Source of the DNA: Brevibacterium sp. CBA3109
GTDB taxonomy: Bacteria; Actinomycetota; Actinomycetes; Actinomycetales; Brevibacteriaceae
Length of the DNA stretch: 64,000 bases
NCBI RefSeq assembly: GCF_040256645.1
Contig: NZ_CP158281.1
Location: 1,488,001-1,552,000 of the forward strand
Direction of reading: 5' to 3'
Of this stretch, positions 16,548 to 25,272 are shown in pieces (positions within the stretch are counted from its first letter, which is position 1; each line of letters starts with the position of its first letter). Both the position numbers and the translations under genes were made by a program. Below the pieces are notes generated by a model, which saw only the letters and a list, made by a program, of their open reading frames with translations, did not search any database and had not been told where the DNA came from.

Positions 16548-19500
16548 ATGGATGAAGTGACTGAGGAGATCGGCGCGAAACTGCTCGCGGGGAAGTCAGT
16601 GACGGTCGTCGGGCGCCCTGGGACGGGCAAGACAACGATGCTCGAATCCGTGTACGCGCAGCTGATGTCCGCTGTCAGTCCCGCATCGGTGCTTGTTCTC
16701 ACGCCCAATCGCGATCATGCCGACGTACTGCGCAATCGCCTCGCCGTACCCAAAGACGCCGTGCTGGCGTCTGCTCCCGCGCGAAGCATCTCATCGTTCG
16801 CCTACGGAATTGCGCGCGCAGCTCACACGACGCAGACCGGCGATGACCTCGAGTTCATCTCGGGCGCCGATCAGGACGTGTTCCTTGCCGATCTCCTGGC
16901 CGGCCACGAGCTCGGCCACGGCCGTGGGCCTTCCTGGCCGGCCGAGATCACCGCGGAGGTGCGATCCACCTCGGCGTTTCGGACCGAGGTCCGTGACTTC
17001 CTCAACCGAGTCATGGAGTTCGACTTCGGTGTGCGGGTTCCTGCTCCGGTCGCCGGCGGTGGACCCGATCGGGCTCCCGAGTTCGTGTTCGATTTCGGAC
17101 GCAGTGTTCTCGATCGTGCGCTTGAGAGGCATCATGATCCGCGGTGGGAAGCTGTGGCCCAGGTTCTCGACGAATACCTCGACATCATGAGCATGCCCGG
17201 CTATGGAGGAACCGACTCTGCGACTGTCCTGGCGCGAGCAGCGTTCGAAGTTCTGCGTGAACCCGCCGAGGTGACCGCGGGCCGAGCCTGGACCTTCGCT
17301 CCCGATGTGGTGCCCGCAGTGGTCCTTGCCGATGGAGTTCAGGACTTCCCCGCTGCGAGCTGGGGTCTGCTTGAGCAGCTGCGTGAGCGCGGGAGTGCTC
17401 TGGCGCTGTTCGGCAGTCCAGAGACCGTGACCGGACGCTTCCACGGAGCAGATGCCTCGATCATTGATCGCAGTGCTGCCGATAACAGTTTCACAACCGT
17501 GATCCTGCCCGAAGTGAAGAGCACAGGATCCGACATCCTCGACGTCAGCGATGACTTCGGTCGCCGCATCACCACACGGTGGGGCCTGCGCCATATGCCG
17601 CGACTCAGCAGCGGGCCGGACATCTCAGACGACAGCTCGGCTGTCGCTGATGTTCCCGCCCAGGCCGCCGCCCATACCGCAGACGACTCTGTCTTCACGT
17701 CCGTGCGTCACGTGCCTGAGACGGTGGAGACCCATGTGTTCGAGGGAGCCGCTTCGAGCTATCGGTACCTGGCGCGGAGAGTGACGAACTTCGTCGAAGA
17801 CGGACATGCGTGGTCGGACGTGGCCGTGCTGTGTCGGAACACGTCGACAGCCCGAGTCGTCGCGAACGAGCTGAGTGCTTCAGGCGTGGCGACCGCGAAT
17901 ATCATGCAGCCTCTCAGCATCGACCCGGCTACCGCGCCGCTGCTCGAGCTGCTTTCACGCACCCCGGACTTCGCTGACGACGAATCGATAGCTGCACAGG
18001 CTCTGGCCTTGGCCGGAAGCGTCTATGTCCGCCTCGACCCGGTGCAGATCAGACGATTCAAGCGCGTGGTGAGGAAGAAATTTCCGGCAGCGAACAGTTC
18101 GACCTCCCTGGCACAGGCGCTGCGCAGCGATGTCGACGGCTCATCCCCGACGGGACTGACCACGATCTCACGGATGCTGCGAGCAGCAGCCGAGGTGCGG
18201 TCGGTCGACCCGCACCAGGCACTGTGGATGATCTGGGAGGCCTCGGGCGTCGCGGAAAAGTGGCAGTCAGAGGCGCTTCGCGACCCAGAGTCCGTGGCCA
18301 ATTCGCACCTGGACTCGGTGCTGCGGCTGTTCACCTTGGCACAGAAGATCTCCGATCGCGGAGGATTCACAGCGCGCTCGTTCGCCGGGATCGTGGCAGA
18401 GCAGGATATTGCGCAGGATTCCCTGGCCGCACGGGCCGGCACCGACGACCACGTGCAGGTCGGCACACCGTCATCCCTGGCACATCTACGAGTACCGCTC
18501 GTCATCATCGCCGAGGTGAACGAAGGGGTATGGCCCAACCCGAAGATCCGTGGCGGCATCCTCGGGCTCGACGATCTCAGCGCTGTGCTGGCAACCGGTG
18601 AGACCGCGAGCGGTGACCCGGGCTACCACTCCCACGCCAAACGGAAGAATCTGCGCGAAGAGGGCGAACTCTTCTATACGGCGCTGACCCGGGCCGAAGA
18701 ACACATCATCGTCACCGCAATCTCTGATGCCGAGAGCAATCCCTCGCCCTTCTTCGACGTGATTGCGGCGCGAACAGCGAAGGGCACTGAGGATGCAGAC
18801 AGTTACGCGATCACTCACGAGGACGAACTTCTGCCGCTGTCTCTTGCGGAGATGGCCGCGCACACTCGTGCACGGCTGCTGAGGGCTGCCGCGGACCCGG
18901 GACAGAATACGCCCGTAGAGGATCTGGAGAATGTGGAGGACTGGGCTCAGCTGATGGCGGCACTGACTGCCACCAGCGCCACGGTCGAACCACCCGAACG
19001 GTGGCGCGAAACCGAAGACATCACCTCCTCCGAGCCTCTCTACACCTCCGAAGACACGGTAAGAGTGTCTCCGTCCCAAGTCGAGACCTTCACCGACTGC
19101 TCACTGCGGTGGTTCCTCACCCGCAATGGAGGAGATAGACCAGGCTCTATGGCGCAGAGCCTGGGAACGATCATCCACGCAGCGGCGGAGAACTTCCCAA
19201 CGGGCCCGACCTCGGCAATCCGCGAATACGTGGACAAAGAATTCACGACGCTCGAATTCGACGCGGAGTGGGAGCGGGATCGAGAACACACCTTGGCGAT
19301 GAAGATGGCTGACCGCCTCGGCGAATACATCAAGACCGCGCCTGGCGAACCCCTTGGTGTAGAAGCCCAGGTGTATGCCACCGGGGTTGATGACAAAGGC
19401 CAGGAGTGGAAGGTCACCGGGCGCGTCGATCGGCTTGAACAAACACCCGACGGCATTCGGATCGTCGACTTCAAAACCGGAAAGAACGTCGTCAAGGGCA

Positions 19501-19826
19501 AGGAGATGCCGCGTCACGCACAGCTCGGCGTCTATCAGGAGACGATCAATTCCGGGACCATCACCATCGGCGAAGAACAGATCATCGACGCCAAAGCGTA
19601 TGGAGCCGAACTCGTGTTTCTGCGGAATTCCAAACAGACGACGAGAGAGCAGTCCGCGCTTGAGATCGATGATGATCCGGGGTGGGCCCGAGACCTCATC
19701 AACGATGTCTCCGATGGTATGCGAGCCGCCGAATTTCCAGCCCGAGTCGAACCTCAGAAGTGTCTGAGCTGTCCTGTCCGCACCTCCTGCCCGGCAATCG
19801 GGCCACAGACCTTGGAAGAGTCCTGA
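16548..19826 (+). CDS. adnA: AdnA-like helicase-nuclease subunit
   Basis: A 1092-residue protein: UvrD-like motor domain followed by a RecB-like nuclease. Walker A is GRPGTGKTT (22-30). The place of motif II reads VVLADGVQDF, so the DExQD glutamate is replaced by glycine, and ATP hydrolysis by this motor may be weak. Motif VI FYTALTRAEEH is intact. The nuclease has IIHAAAE (His), VDFKTGK (about 973) and an iron-sulfur set made of one Cys in FTDCSLRWF (about 850) and CLSCPVRTSC (about 1068-1077). With AdnB it resects double-strand breaks. The adnB ATG overlaps its stop (TGATG), so the subunits are made together. A weak TGAAAT lies six bases before the start. Confidence 0.9.
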   Translation: MDEVTEEIGAKLLAGKSVTVVGRPGTGKTTMLESVYAQLMSAVSPASVLVLTPNRDHADVLRNRLAVPKDAVLASAPARSISSFAYGIARAAHTTQTGDDLEFISGADQDVFLADLLAGHELGHGRGPSWPAEITAEVRSTSAFRTEVRDFLNRVMEFDFGVRVPAPVAGGGPDRAPEFVFDFGRSVLDRALERHHDPRWEAVAQVLDEYLDIMSMPGYGGTDSATVLARAAFEVLREPAEVTAGRAWTFAPDVVPAVVLADGVQDFPAASWGLLEQLRERGSALALFGSPETVTGRFHGADASIIDRSAADNSFTTVILPEVKSTGSDILDVSDDFGRRITTRWGLRHMPRLSSGPDISDDSSAVADVPAQAAAHTADDSVFTSVRHVPETVETHVFEGAASSYRYLARRVTNFVEDGHAWSDVAVLCRNTSTARVVANELSASGVATANIMQPLSIDPATAPLLELLSRTPDFADDESIAAQALALAGSVYVRLDPVQIRRFKRVVRKKFPAANSSTSLAQALRSDVDGSSPTGLTTISRMLRAAAEVRSVDPHQALWMIWEASGVAEKWQSEALRDPESVANSHLDSVLRLFTLAQKISDRGGFTARSFAGIVAEQDIAQDSLAARAGTDDHVQVGTPSSLAHLRVPLVIIAEVNEGVWPNPKIRGGILGLDDLSAVLATGETASGDPGYHSHAKRKNLREEGELFYTALTRAEEHIIVTAISDAESNPSPFFDVIAARTAKGTEDADSYAITHEDELLPLSLAEMAAHTRARLLRAAADPGQNTPVEDLENVEDWAQLMAALTATSATVEPPERWRETEDITSSEPLYTSEDTVRVSPSQVETFTDCSLRWFLTRNGGDRPGSMAQSLGTIIHAAAENFPTGPTSAIREYVDKEFTTLEFDAEWERDREHTLAMKMADRLGEYIKTAPGEPLGVEAQVYATGVDDKGQEWKVTGRVDRLEQTPDGIRIVDFKTGKNVVKGKEMPRHAQLGVYQETINSGTITIGEEQIIDAKAYGAELVFLRNSKQTTREQSALEIDDDPGWARDLINDVSDGMRAAEFPARVEPQKCLSCPVRTSCPAIGPQTLEES

Positions 19827-22800
19827 TGCGCTTCACCGCAGAACAACTGGCCCGCTTAACCGCCGCCGACCCTGCCCAGGCATTCCCGCCGAGCGAAGAG
19901 CAGCGAATCATCATCGAAGCCGACCCTCAACAGCCGATGAAGGTCACTGCCGGCGCCGGCTCGGGCAAGACGACGGTGATCTCCCAGCGGGTCGTGTGGC
20001 TCGTGGCCAATGGCTTCGTCGCGCCTGAGGAGATCTTGGGGCTCACCTTCACCCGGAAGGCCGTGGGCGAACTGGGCGCTCGGATCAGGGTGCTTTTGGC
20101 CCGTCTGCGCCACAGTCTTGGACTGGGCGCCGACACGAGCCTTCCGGGTCTCGACAATCCCACGGTCTCGACCTATAACTCCTATGCGGCCTCGATCGTC
20201 AGCGAGCACGGAGTCAGCATCGGCATCGAACCCGAGACAGTGCTGCTTGATGACGCCGCTGCTCATACGATCGCCGGCTCGATCATCGACTCAACCTCAA
20301 CAGAGGAGATCCCCGGCGACTTCGCACGAGAGACGATGATCACAGACATCATTTCGCTGGCAGCAGCGATGAACGACCACGGTCGCGACGTCGACGAGGT
20401 CACGGACTACCTTGACCAGTGCCTGCAGGCATTGGTCTCAAGCAAGGGCAAGCCCGTCGATCCCAACGGTCGGCGTGCCAAGCTCGAAGCCAAGATCAAG
20501 ACAGCGAAACTGGCCGACGCATACATGAGGGCCAAACGGCGCAACTTGGCCATGGACTTCTCGGACCAGGTTCGCTTCGCCCAGCGCATCCTCGACGAAG
20601 TGCCGGCCGCCCGCAGTGCTGAACAGCAGCGGTGGTCAATCGTTCTCCTCGATGAGTTCCAGGACACGTCGGTTGCTCAACTGAAACTGCTGCGCGATCT
20701 GTTCCAATCCAAAGCGGTGACAGCTGTAGGCGATCCCAGACAGGCCATCTACGGGTGGCGCGGCGCAAGTGCCGACAACATGATCCGCTTCTCCGCGGAC
20801 TTCGACAACGTGGCGGCGCTGACGCTGAGCACCAGTTGGCGCAACGACCACACAATTCTGAAGGTCGCCAACCGGACAGCGGACGGATTGACCGGTAGCC
20901 AGGAAAAGCCGCTGTCGGCTCGGGCAGGCGCAGGAGATGGTGGCGTGGCCATCGACATCAGCTCGGGAGCACATGATCCGGACTTCCTCACCGTCGGACT
21001 CAGGTCACTGACAGAATGGGTCGCCACGCTTCCCACAGGGTCATCGACCGCAGTCCTGTGCCGCAAACGTGCCCATTTCGCGCCGGTTGCCGCGGCGCTG
21101 GAGACTGCGGGCTACGCCGTTCACGTGCATGGCTCATCGGGTCTCCTGAGTGACCCCTACGTCGCCGATCTGCGAGCAGTGCTCACTGCCGCCGTTGACC
21201 CGATGGCCGGGGACAGTCTGATGCGGCTGATCAGCGGACGTCTGCTGGGCCTCGGCGCCACAGACATCGCCGCTCTGCAGGCATTCACCCGGAAGCAGAA
21301 CGATTCAAGACTGACCGAGTTCAGGGGAGAGAGCCCTGACGGTACCGGAGTCGTGCCCGAAGCCATCGACCAGCCGACGATCGTCGAGGGCCTTGACGAA
21401 CTCGTCGACCTCTCCGACGCACTCGCAGGGTCGGCAAACATCGCTGGCGCACGGGCGATGGTGAATAACTTCCGGAATTCGGGCCTGAGCTCGATGGCGC
21501 TTGACCGACTGGTGAGGTTGGCACGGGCTCTGCGTTATGTCCGTTCCGGTTCCGGGACCATCGCTTCGATCATCCGTACCGCGATGACCGAAACCGGAGT
21601 TGACTCCGACATCTGGGGGCTGAGCGATTCGCTGCGTAACCTTCACCGCTCAGCGATCGACTCCTTCCTGTCCGCAGCCAGCCAGTACTCGGCAACCGAC
21701 GACCAGCCGTCGGTGCCGGGTTTCCTGGAGTGGCTGTCCCTGATGGAGGCGAAGGACGCACTGAGCGTGGCCGAGCCGAATTCGGCCTCCGACGCGATCG
21801 ACATCATGACGGTCCACGCCTCGAAGGGCCTGGAGTTCGACGCAGTCGCTGTGCCGTCGCTGGTGGTCAAGGACTTCCCGACGGAACCGCGGGACAAAGA
21901 AGGGTGGATGGAGAGAACAGCTCTGCCGTACCCGCTGCGGGGCGACCGTGCACATCTGGTTGACTATGATCTTCGCACCGCCGACTTCGACACAAAGAAG
22001 GCACTCGACGAATGGGTCGGCGAATTCATCAAACCAGCTATCGCCGATGCGCATGAGGAAGAAGAACGGCGCCTTGCCTACGTGGCGTTCACCCGCGCCA
22101 AGCACTACCTGTGGTTGGGAGCGGAGCTGGTGGGAGCCAGAGCCAACCCCGACGCGCCATCCCCGTTCCTGACCGAGGCGATCGAGGTGCTGGAACGCGA
22201 TGTCGATATGCCTGAACCTGCCGAGGAGTCCGCTGAGGACCGTGTCGAGACAAGCATCTGGCCCGTACCGCGAACAGATCGTGTGTCCACGGCTCGACAG
22301 GCGGCTGAATGGGTCAGTTCTGCTGCACCAGCGGGCCTTGACGAGCTGGCGCAGAAGCCGGGCCTCGTGGGCGAGTACGCCCGACAGGCACTGCGGATCA
22401 GCAGCCGCCCAGGCACAGGCAACACCGGAAGCGTCCCGGATCGGCTGTCGGCGACGGCTCTTGTTTCGTGGCGCAGAGACCCACAGCAGTTCATCACCCA
22501 GACACTGCGCCCCATTCCGAATCCGCCGAGCCGAGCCGCAGAGATCGGGACCACTTTCCACTCCTGGGTCGAGCAGCATTTCGGGCAGGCGAGCATCGAC
22601 ATTGATGACGAACAGCAGGTCCAGGCCATCGACAGAACGACGATCGAGCGTCTGCAGCAGACATTCATCTGCTCCGAGTTCGCGAGCAGGCACGCCGACC
22701 ACATCGAGATGTCATTCGAACTCGTCCTTGGGCGGTTCAGAGTTCCCGGCAAGATCGATGCGGTCTTCATCACAGGCGATCACGCTGAAGTCGTCGATTG

Positions 22801-23047
22801 GAAGACCTCGAAACAGCCAGAGGAGAAGACGCTTGAGGTGATGAAGTGGCAGCTGGCTCTCTACCGCTTCGCCATCCAGCGGGTACATCCCGAGATCACC
22901 GAGGTGACGGGAACCTTCTACTTCGTTGGCAGCGACGACATCGTGAGGTTCACTGCGCTGCCGGAGGAAGTCGAGATCATCGCGTGGTTGGAGGCCAATG
23001 ACAGCACATGGGGCGGTGAAGTGGTCCGAGCGGAGAGAAAGATCTGA
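19826..23047 (+). CDS. adnB: AdnB-like helicase-nuclease subunit
   Basis: A 1073-residue partner of AdnA. The UvrD-type motor is complete: GAGSGKTT (43-50), LTFTRKAVGE, LLDEFQDTS (about 273-281), GDPRQAIYGWRGA, and YVAFTRAKHY. The C-terminal RecB-like nuclease keeps the His (TTFHSWVEQH) and VVDWKTSKQ (about 987-995) but has no cysteine cluster. In mycobacteria the AdnB motor drives the complex along DNA; that matches the intact motifs here. The start is the ATG at 19826, sharing one base with the adnA TGA and preceded by GGAAGAG. It converges on the phosphotransferase gene with 25 bases between stops. Confidence 0.92.
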   Translation: MRFTAEQLARLTAADPAQAFPPSEEQRIIIEADPQQPMKVTAGAGSGKTTVISQRVVWLVANGFVAPEEILGLTFTRKAVGELGARIRVLLARLRHSLGLGADTSLPGLDNPTVSTYNSYAASIVSEHGVSIGIEPETVLLDDAAAHTIAGSIIDSTSTEEIPGDFARETMITDIISLAAAMNDHGRDVDEVTDYLDQCLQALVSSKGKPVDPNGRRAKLEAKIKTAKLADAYMRAKRRNLAMDFSDQVRFAQRILDEVPAARSAEQQRWSIVLLDEFQDTSVAQLKLLRDLFQSKAVTAVGDPRQAIYGWRGASADNMIRFSADFDNVAALTLSTSWRNDHTILKVANRTADGLTGSQEKPLSARAGAGDGGVAIDISSGAHDPDFLTVGLRSLTEWVATLPTGSSTAVLCRKRAHFAPVAAALETAGYAVHVHGSSGLLSDPYVADLRAVLTAAVDPMAGDSLMRLISGRLLGLGATDIAALQAFTRKQNDSRLTEFRGESPDGTGVVPEAIDQPTIVEGLDELVDLSDALAGSANIAGARAMVNNFRNSGLSSMALDRLVRLARALRYVRSGSGTIASIIRTAMTETGVDSDIWGLSDSLRNLHRSAIDSFLSAASQYSATDDQPSVPGFLEWLSLMEAKDALSVAEPNSASDAIDIMTVHASKGLEFDAVAVPSLVVKDFPTEPRDKEGWMERTALPYPLRGDRAHLVDYDLRTADFDTKKALDEWVGEFIKPAIADAHEEEERRLAYVAFTRAKHYLWLGAELVGARANPDAPSPFLTEAIEVLERDVDMPEPAEESAEDRVETSIWPVPRTDRVSTARQAAEWVSSAAPAGLDELAQKPGLVGEYARQALRISSRPGTGNTGSVPDRLSATALVSWRRDPQQFITQTLRPIPNPPSRAAEIGTTFHSWVEQHFGQASIDIDDEQQVQAIDRTTIERLQQTFICSEFASRHADHIEMSFELVLGRFRVPGKIDAVFITGDHAEVVDWKTSKQPEEKTLEVMKWQLALYRFAIQRVHPEITEVTGTFYFVGSDDIVRFTALPEEVEIIAWLEANDSTWGGEVVRAERKI

Positions 23048-23072
23048 TTCCCAGTTCAGGATCGGCTCAGGA

Positions 23073-24188
23073 TCATGGGCGATGAATGCCATCGGTCGGT
23101 TCAGTTTCGTCCGGTTCAGTATCCTCGTCGATGACGTTTTCGGACTCAGCCGCGAGTCCAGCATCGGGCTCCGACTCGGACTCTTCCGACAGCACGACCG
23201 CCCCTGGAGTTGCGTCGTCGTTGTCTGCGTCTGCCGGGCCAGGGGGAGCGGCGCTGGGCTCCGCAGTGTCCTTCGCGAACAGGACGTCGTTGAACGAAGA
23301 CAGAAGTTCCCCTGCGTCCTGGATCGCCTCCTCGTCGCCGGAATCCACTGCCTCGAGCAGCCAGTCGAGGACTGCGAACTCGGCCAGCAGTTCGGCACGA
23401 GTGATCACATGCTCGTCTGCACGAGGTCGCGAGTTTCTGTACTCGCTGAAGAAGGTCGGTACAGCGGCAGGGTCGATGAGCGCCGAGGCTGCGGCAAGAT
23501 CGATCGCAGGATCGGACACGCGCAGTCGCTCGATTCCCGACAGCGCGAGCACTCGTTCCTGGTCGGTGTAGACACTCGTCTCGTCGATCGCACCGTGGAT
23601 GGGGGTGGCGAGGAAGCGCCAGAGGGAGACCTGCTCGAACTCCTCTTCCCAATGTTGGAGCAGATCCGCCGGCACCCGGCCCGTGGCCGCGGCCTGATCG
23701 AGCCGCTCCAAGATCTGAAACTGAAAACGAGACGGGTCTTCGACGGGGAACCCCGCCTCGGAAATTGATTCCGGCGCCGCCGAATGCAGGGTGGCCAGAG
23801 CCTGAGCCAACGAGCTCGCCCGTGCGACGTCAGCGATTGCCTGATCGCTCACAGGGGCACCAGGCAATGGCTCGATAAGTGTCACGGTGATCGGTGCAGA
23901 AGTGCCGAAGTAGTCGGCTTCGACCTCGGTGATAGCGCGCAGATGAGGCCAGGTGAATCCGGCATGCGGATACATCGCGTCGTAGATCCGAGCTGCTTCG
24001 GCTGCAGAGCCGGTGTCTGCGGACCGATCGAGACTCGTCTGTGCCGTCGCCACCAACTGCTGCTGGCCATCGTCAAGCAGAACTCTGATTCCCAGCCCCA
24101 GTGACGGCAGAGGGATCCATTCCGTTGGGGAAAAGCCTTCGAGCATCGTTGCCGCGACAGCTGCCAACTTGAGCGCCTTGGTATTCAC
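23073..24188 (-). CDS. Phosphotransferase (APH-like fold), catalytic loop degenerate
   Basis: A 371-residue protein matching the actinobacterial phosphotransferase that sits beside AdnB and NudC, with an APH/macrolide-kinase-like fold. The Brenner motif HGDxxxxN reads HGAIDETS, and the DFG-like region reads ERLRVSDPAIDLA, so catalysis is doubtful. The last 70 residues are acidic and low in complexity. The frame is open to an ATG at 24296, but TAGATT and seven bases precede the GTG at 24188, and family similarity begins just there (NTKALKLAAVAA), so I use 24188. Resistance is not implied. Divergent from nudC. Confidence 0.75.
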   Translation of the reverse strand: MNTKALKLAAVAATMLEGFSPTEWIPLPSLGLGIRVLLDDGQQQLVATAQTSLDRSADTGSAAEAARIYDAMYPHAGFTWPHLRAITEVEADYFGTSAPITVTLIEPLPGAPVSDQAIADVARASSLAQALATLHSAAPESISEAGFPVEDPSRFQFQILERLDQAAATGRVPADLLQHWEEEFEQVSLWRFLATPIHGAIDETSVYTDQERVLALSGIERLRVSDPAIDLAAASALIDPAAVPTFFSEYRNSRPRADEHVITRAELLAEFAVLDWLLEAVDSGDEEAIQDAGELLSSFNDVLFAKDTAEPSAAPPGPADADNDDATPGAVVLSEESESEPDAGLAAESENVIDEDTEPDETEPTDGIHRP

Positions 24189-24195
24189 CCTCCCC

Positions 24196-24201
24196 AATCT
24201 A
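24196..24201 (-). promoter_or_regulatory. -10 element of a leaderless promoter for the phosphotransferase gene
   Basis: TAGATT on the minus strand, seven bases before the GTG at 24188. GGGGAGG between them abuts the start codon and cannot act as a normal ribosome site. Confidence 0.55.
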
Positions 24202-24281
24202 CCGTCTGGCACCGGCTGGAGACCGGAGATTCGGCTGTTGAGCGTGTCAGCACCCACGCTTCCCGCGTCAGGAGCCTGAGT

Positions 24282-24287
24282 TATCGT
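24282..24287 (+). promoter_or_regulatory. -10 element of a leaderless nudC promoter
   Basis: TATCGT, seven bases before the ATG at 24295. GGAGG in the spacer is only two bases from the ATG. Confidence 0.5.
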
Positions 24288-24294
24288 GGAGGAC

Positions 24295-25272
24295 ATGAAG
24301 CCACTGCCACCCGTGAAACCGATCAGTCTGGCCCGCCATGGAATCGATCGCGACCATCTCGCTCGTGGTCAGGACGGTGACCTGCAGGAACTGTGGGCCA
24401 GCGGAGCAAAACCCGTGTTCGAGCATCGTGGGGCACTCCTCGTGGCGGCGGGGGGCCTGTTTATCAGTGATTCAGTCATGGTGCCCGGCCAGCAGACCGA
24501 AATCTACCTCGGCCGTGACGACGAAGGTGTCCGGTACATCGGGGTCTCCCTTGATGATTCTGGTCGAAGTCAGCTCGACTCGTCGCTGGCGACCTCCCGT
24601 GCCCGCGACGCCACGGACCTGCTGACCGCACCGGGGGAGGGCATCGACAGCGCCGAACCAGTATGGTTGCCGCTGCGTCAGCTGGCAGAGTCTCTCGACG
24701 ACGTGCAGGTGTCCCTGGCGTGCGAGATCGTTGGCCTGGGCAATTGGCACAGAGCCCACCAGTTCTCGCCCCGCACCGGACGACCGACTCGTCCCGCCCG
24801 GGGAGGCTGGGTGAGAACGGATCCGGACAACGGCAGCGAACACTTCCCCCGCACGGACCCGGCCGTCATCGTCCTCATCATCAACACGGACGAGGCCGGG
24901 GTCGAAAGGGTGCTGTTGGGCAACAATGCCGCGTGGGAAGCTGACCGGTACTCTCTGCTGGCCGGATTCGTCGAACCCGGTGAGACCCTGGAACACGCAG
25001 TCATTCGCGAGGTGTTCGAAGAGGCTCATGTCGAAGTAGCGAACCCGCAGTACCTCGGGTCCCAACCCTGGCCGTTCCCGTGCTCACTCATGCTCGGCTT
25101 CTCAGCTGAGGCACCGAGTCTCGAATTCGCTGCCGATAAGGCTGAGATCGCCACCTTGACCTGGTTCACCCGGGAGGAACTGCGCGCGGCCATCGAACGT
25201 GGCGCGGTCCGGGCCCCCGGACTCGTATCGATTGCCGGTCAGCTCCTCTACAGCTGGTTGGACAGCATTTGA
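24295..25272 (+). CDS. nudC: NudC-type NAD(+) diphosphatase (NUDIX), zinc cysteines lost
   Basis: A 325-residue NUDIX hydrolase. The Nudix box GFVEPGETLEHAVIREVFEE (about 223-242) is complete and is followed by the NudC signature SQPWPFPCS (about 255-263), which marks NADH pyrophosphatase/deNADding enzymes. The zinc ribbon between the N-terminal domain and the Nudix fold normally has two Cys pairs; here the stretch HRAHQFSPRTGRPTRPA and then RTDPDNGSEHFPRTDP has none. The start is ATG 24295 (leaderless); the GTG at 24286 is an alternative. It overlaps the UvrD2 start by 4 bases. Confidence 0.9.
   Translation: MKPLPPVKPISLARHGIDRDHLARGQDGDLQELWASGAKPVFEHRGALLVAAGGLFISDSVMVPGQQTEIYLGRDDEGVRYIGVSLDDSGRSQLDSSLATSRARDATDLLTAPGEGIDSAEPVWLPLRQLAESLDDVQVSLACEIVGLGNWHRAHQFSPRTGRPTRPARGGWVRTDPDNGSEHFPRTDPAVIVLIINTDEAGVERVLLGNNAAWEADRYSLLAGFVEPGETLEHAVIREVFEEAHVEVANPQYLGSQPWPFPCSLMLGFSAEAPSLEFAADKAEIATLTWFTREELRAAIERGAVRAPGLVSIAGQLLYSWLDSI

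Noticed and set aside
21650-22702. 350-codon frame antisense to adnB
   Set aside because: Shadow frame inside an intact helicase-nuclease gene.
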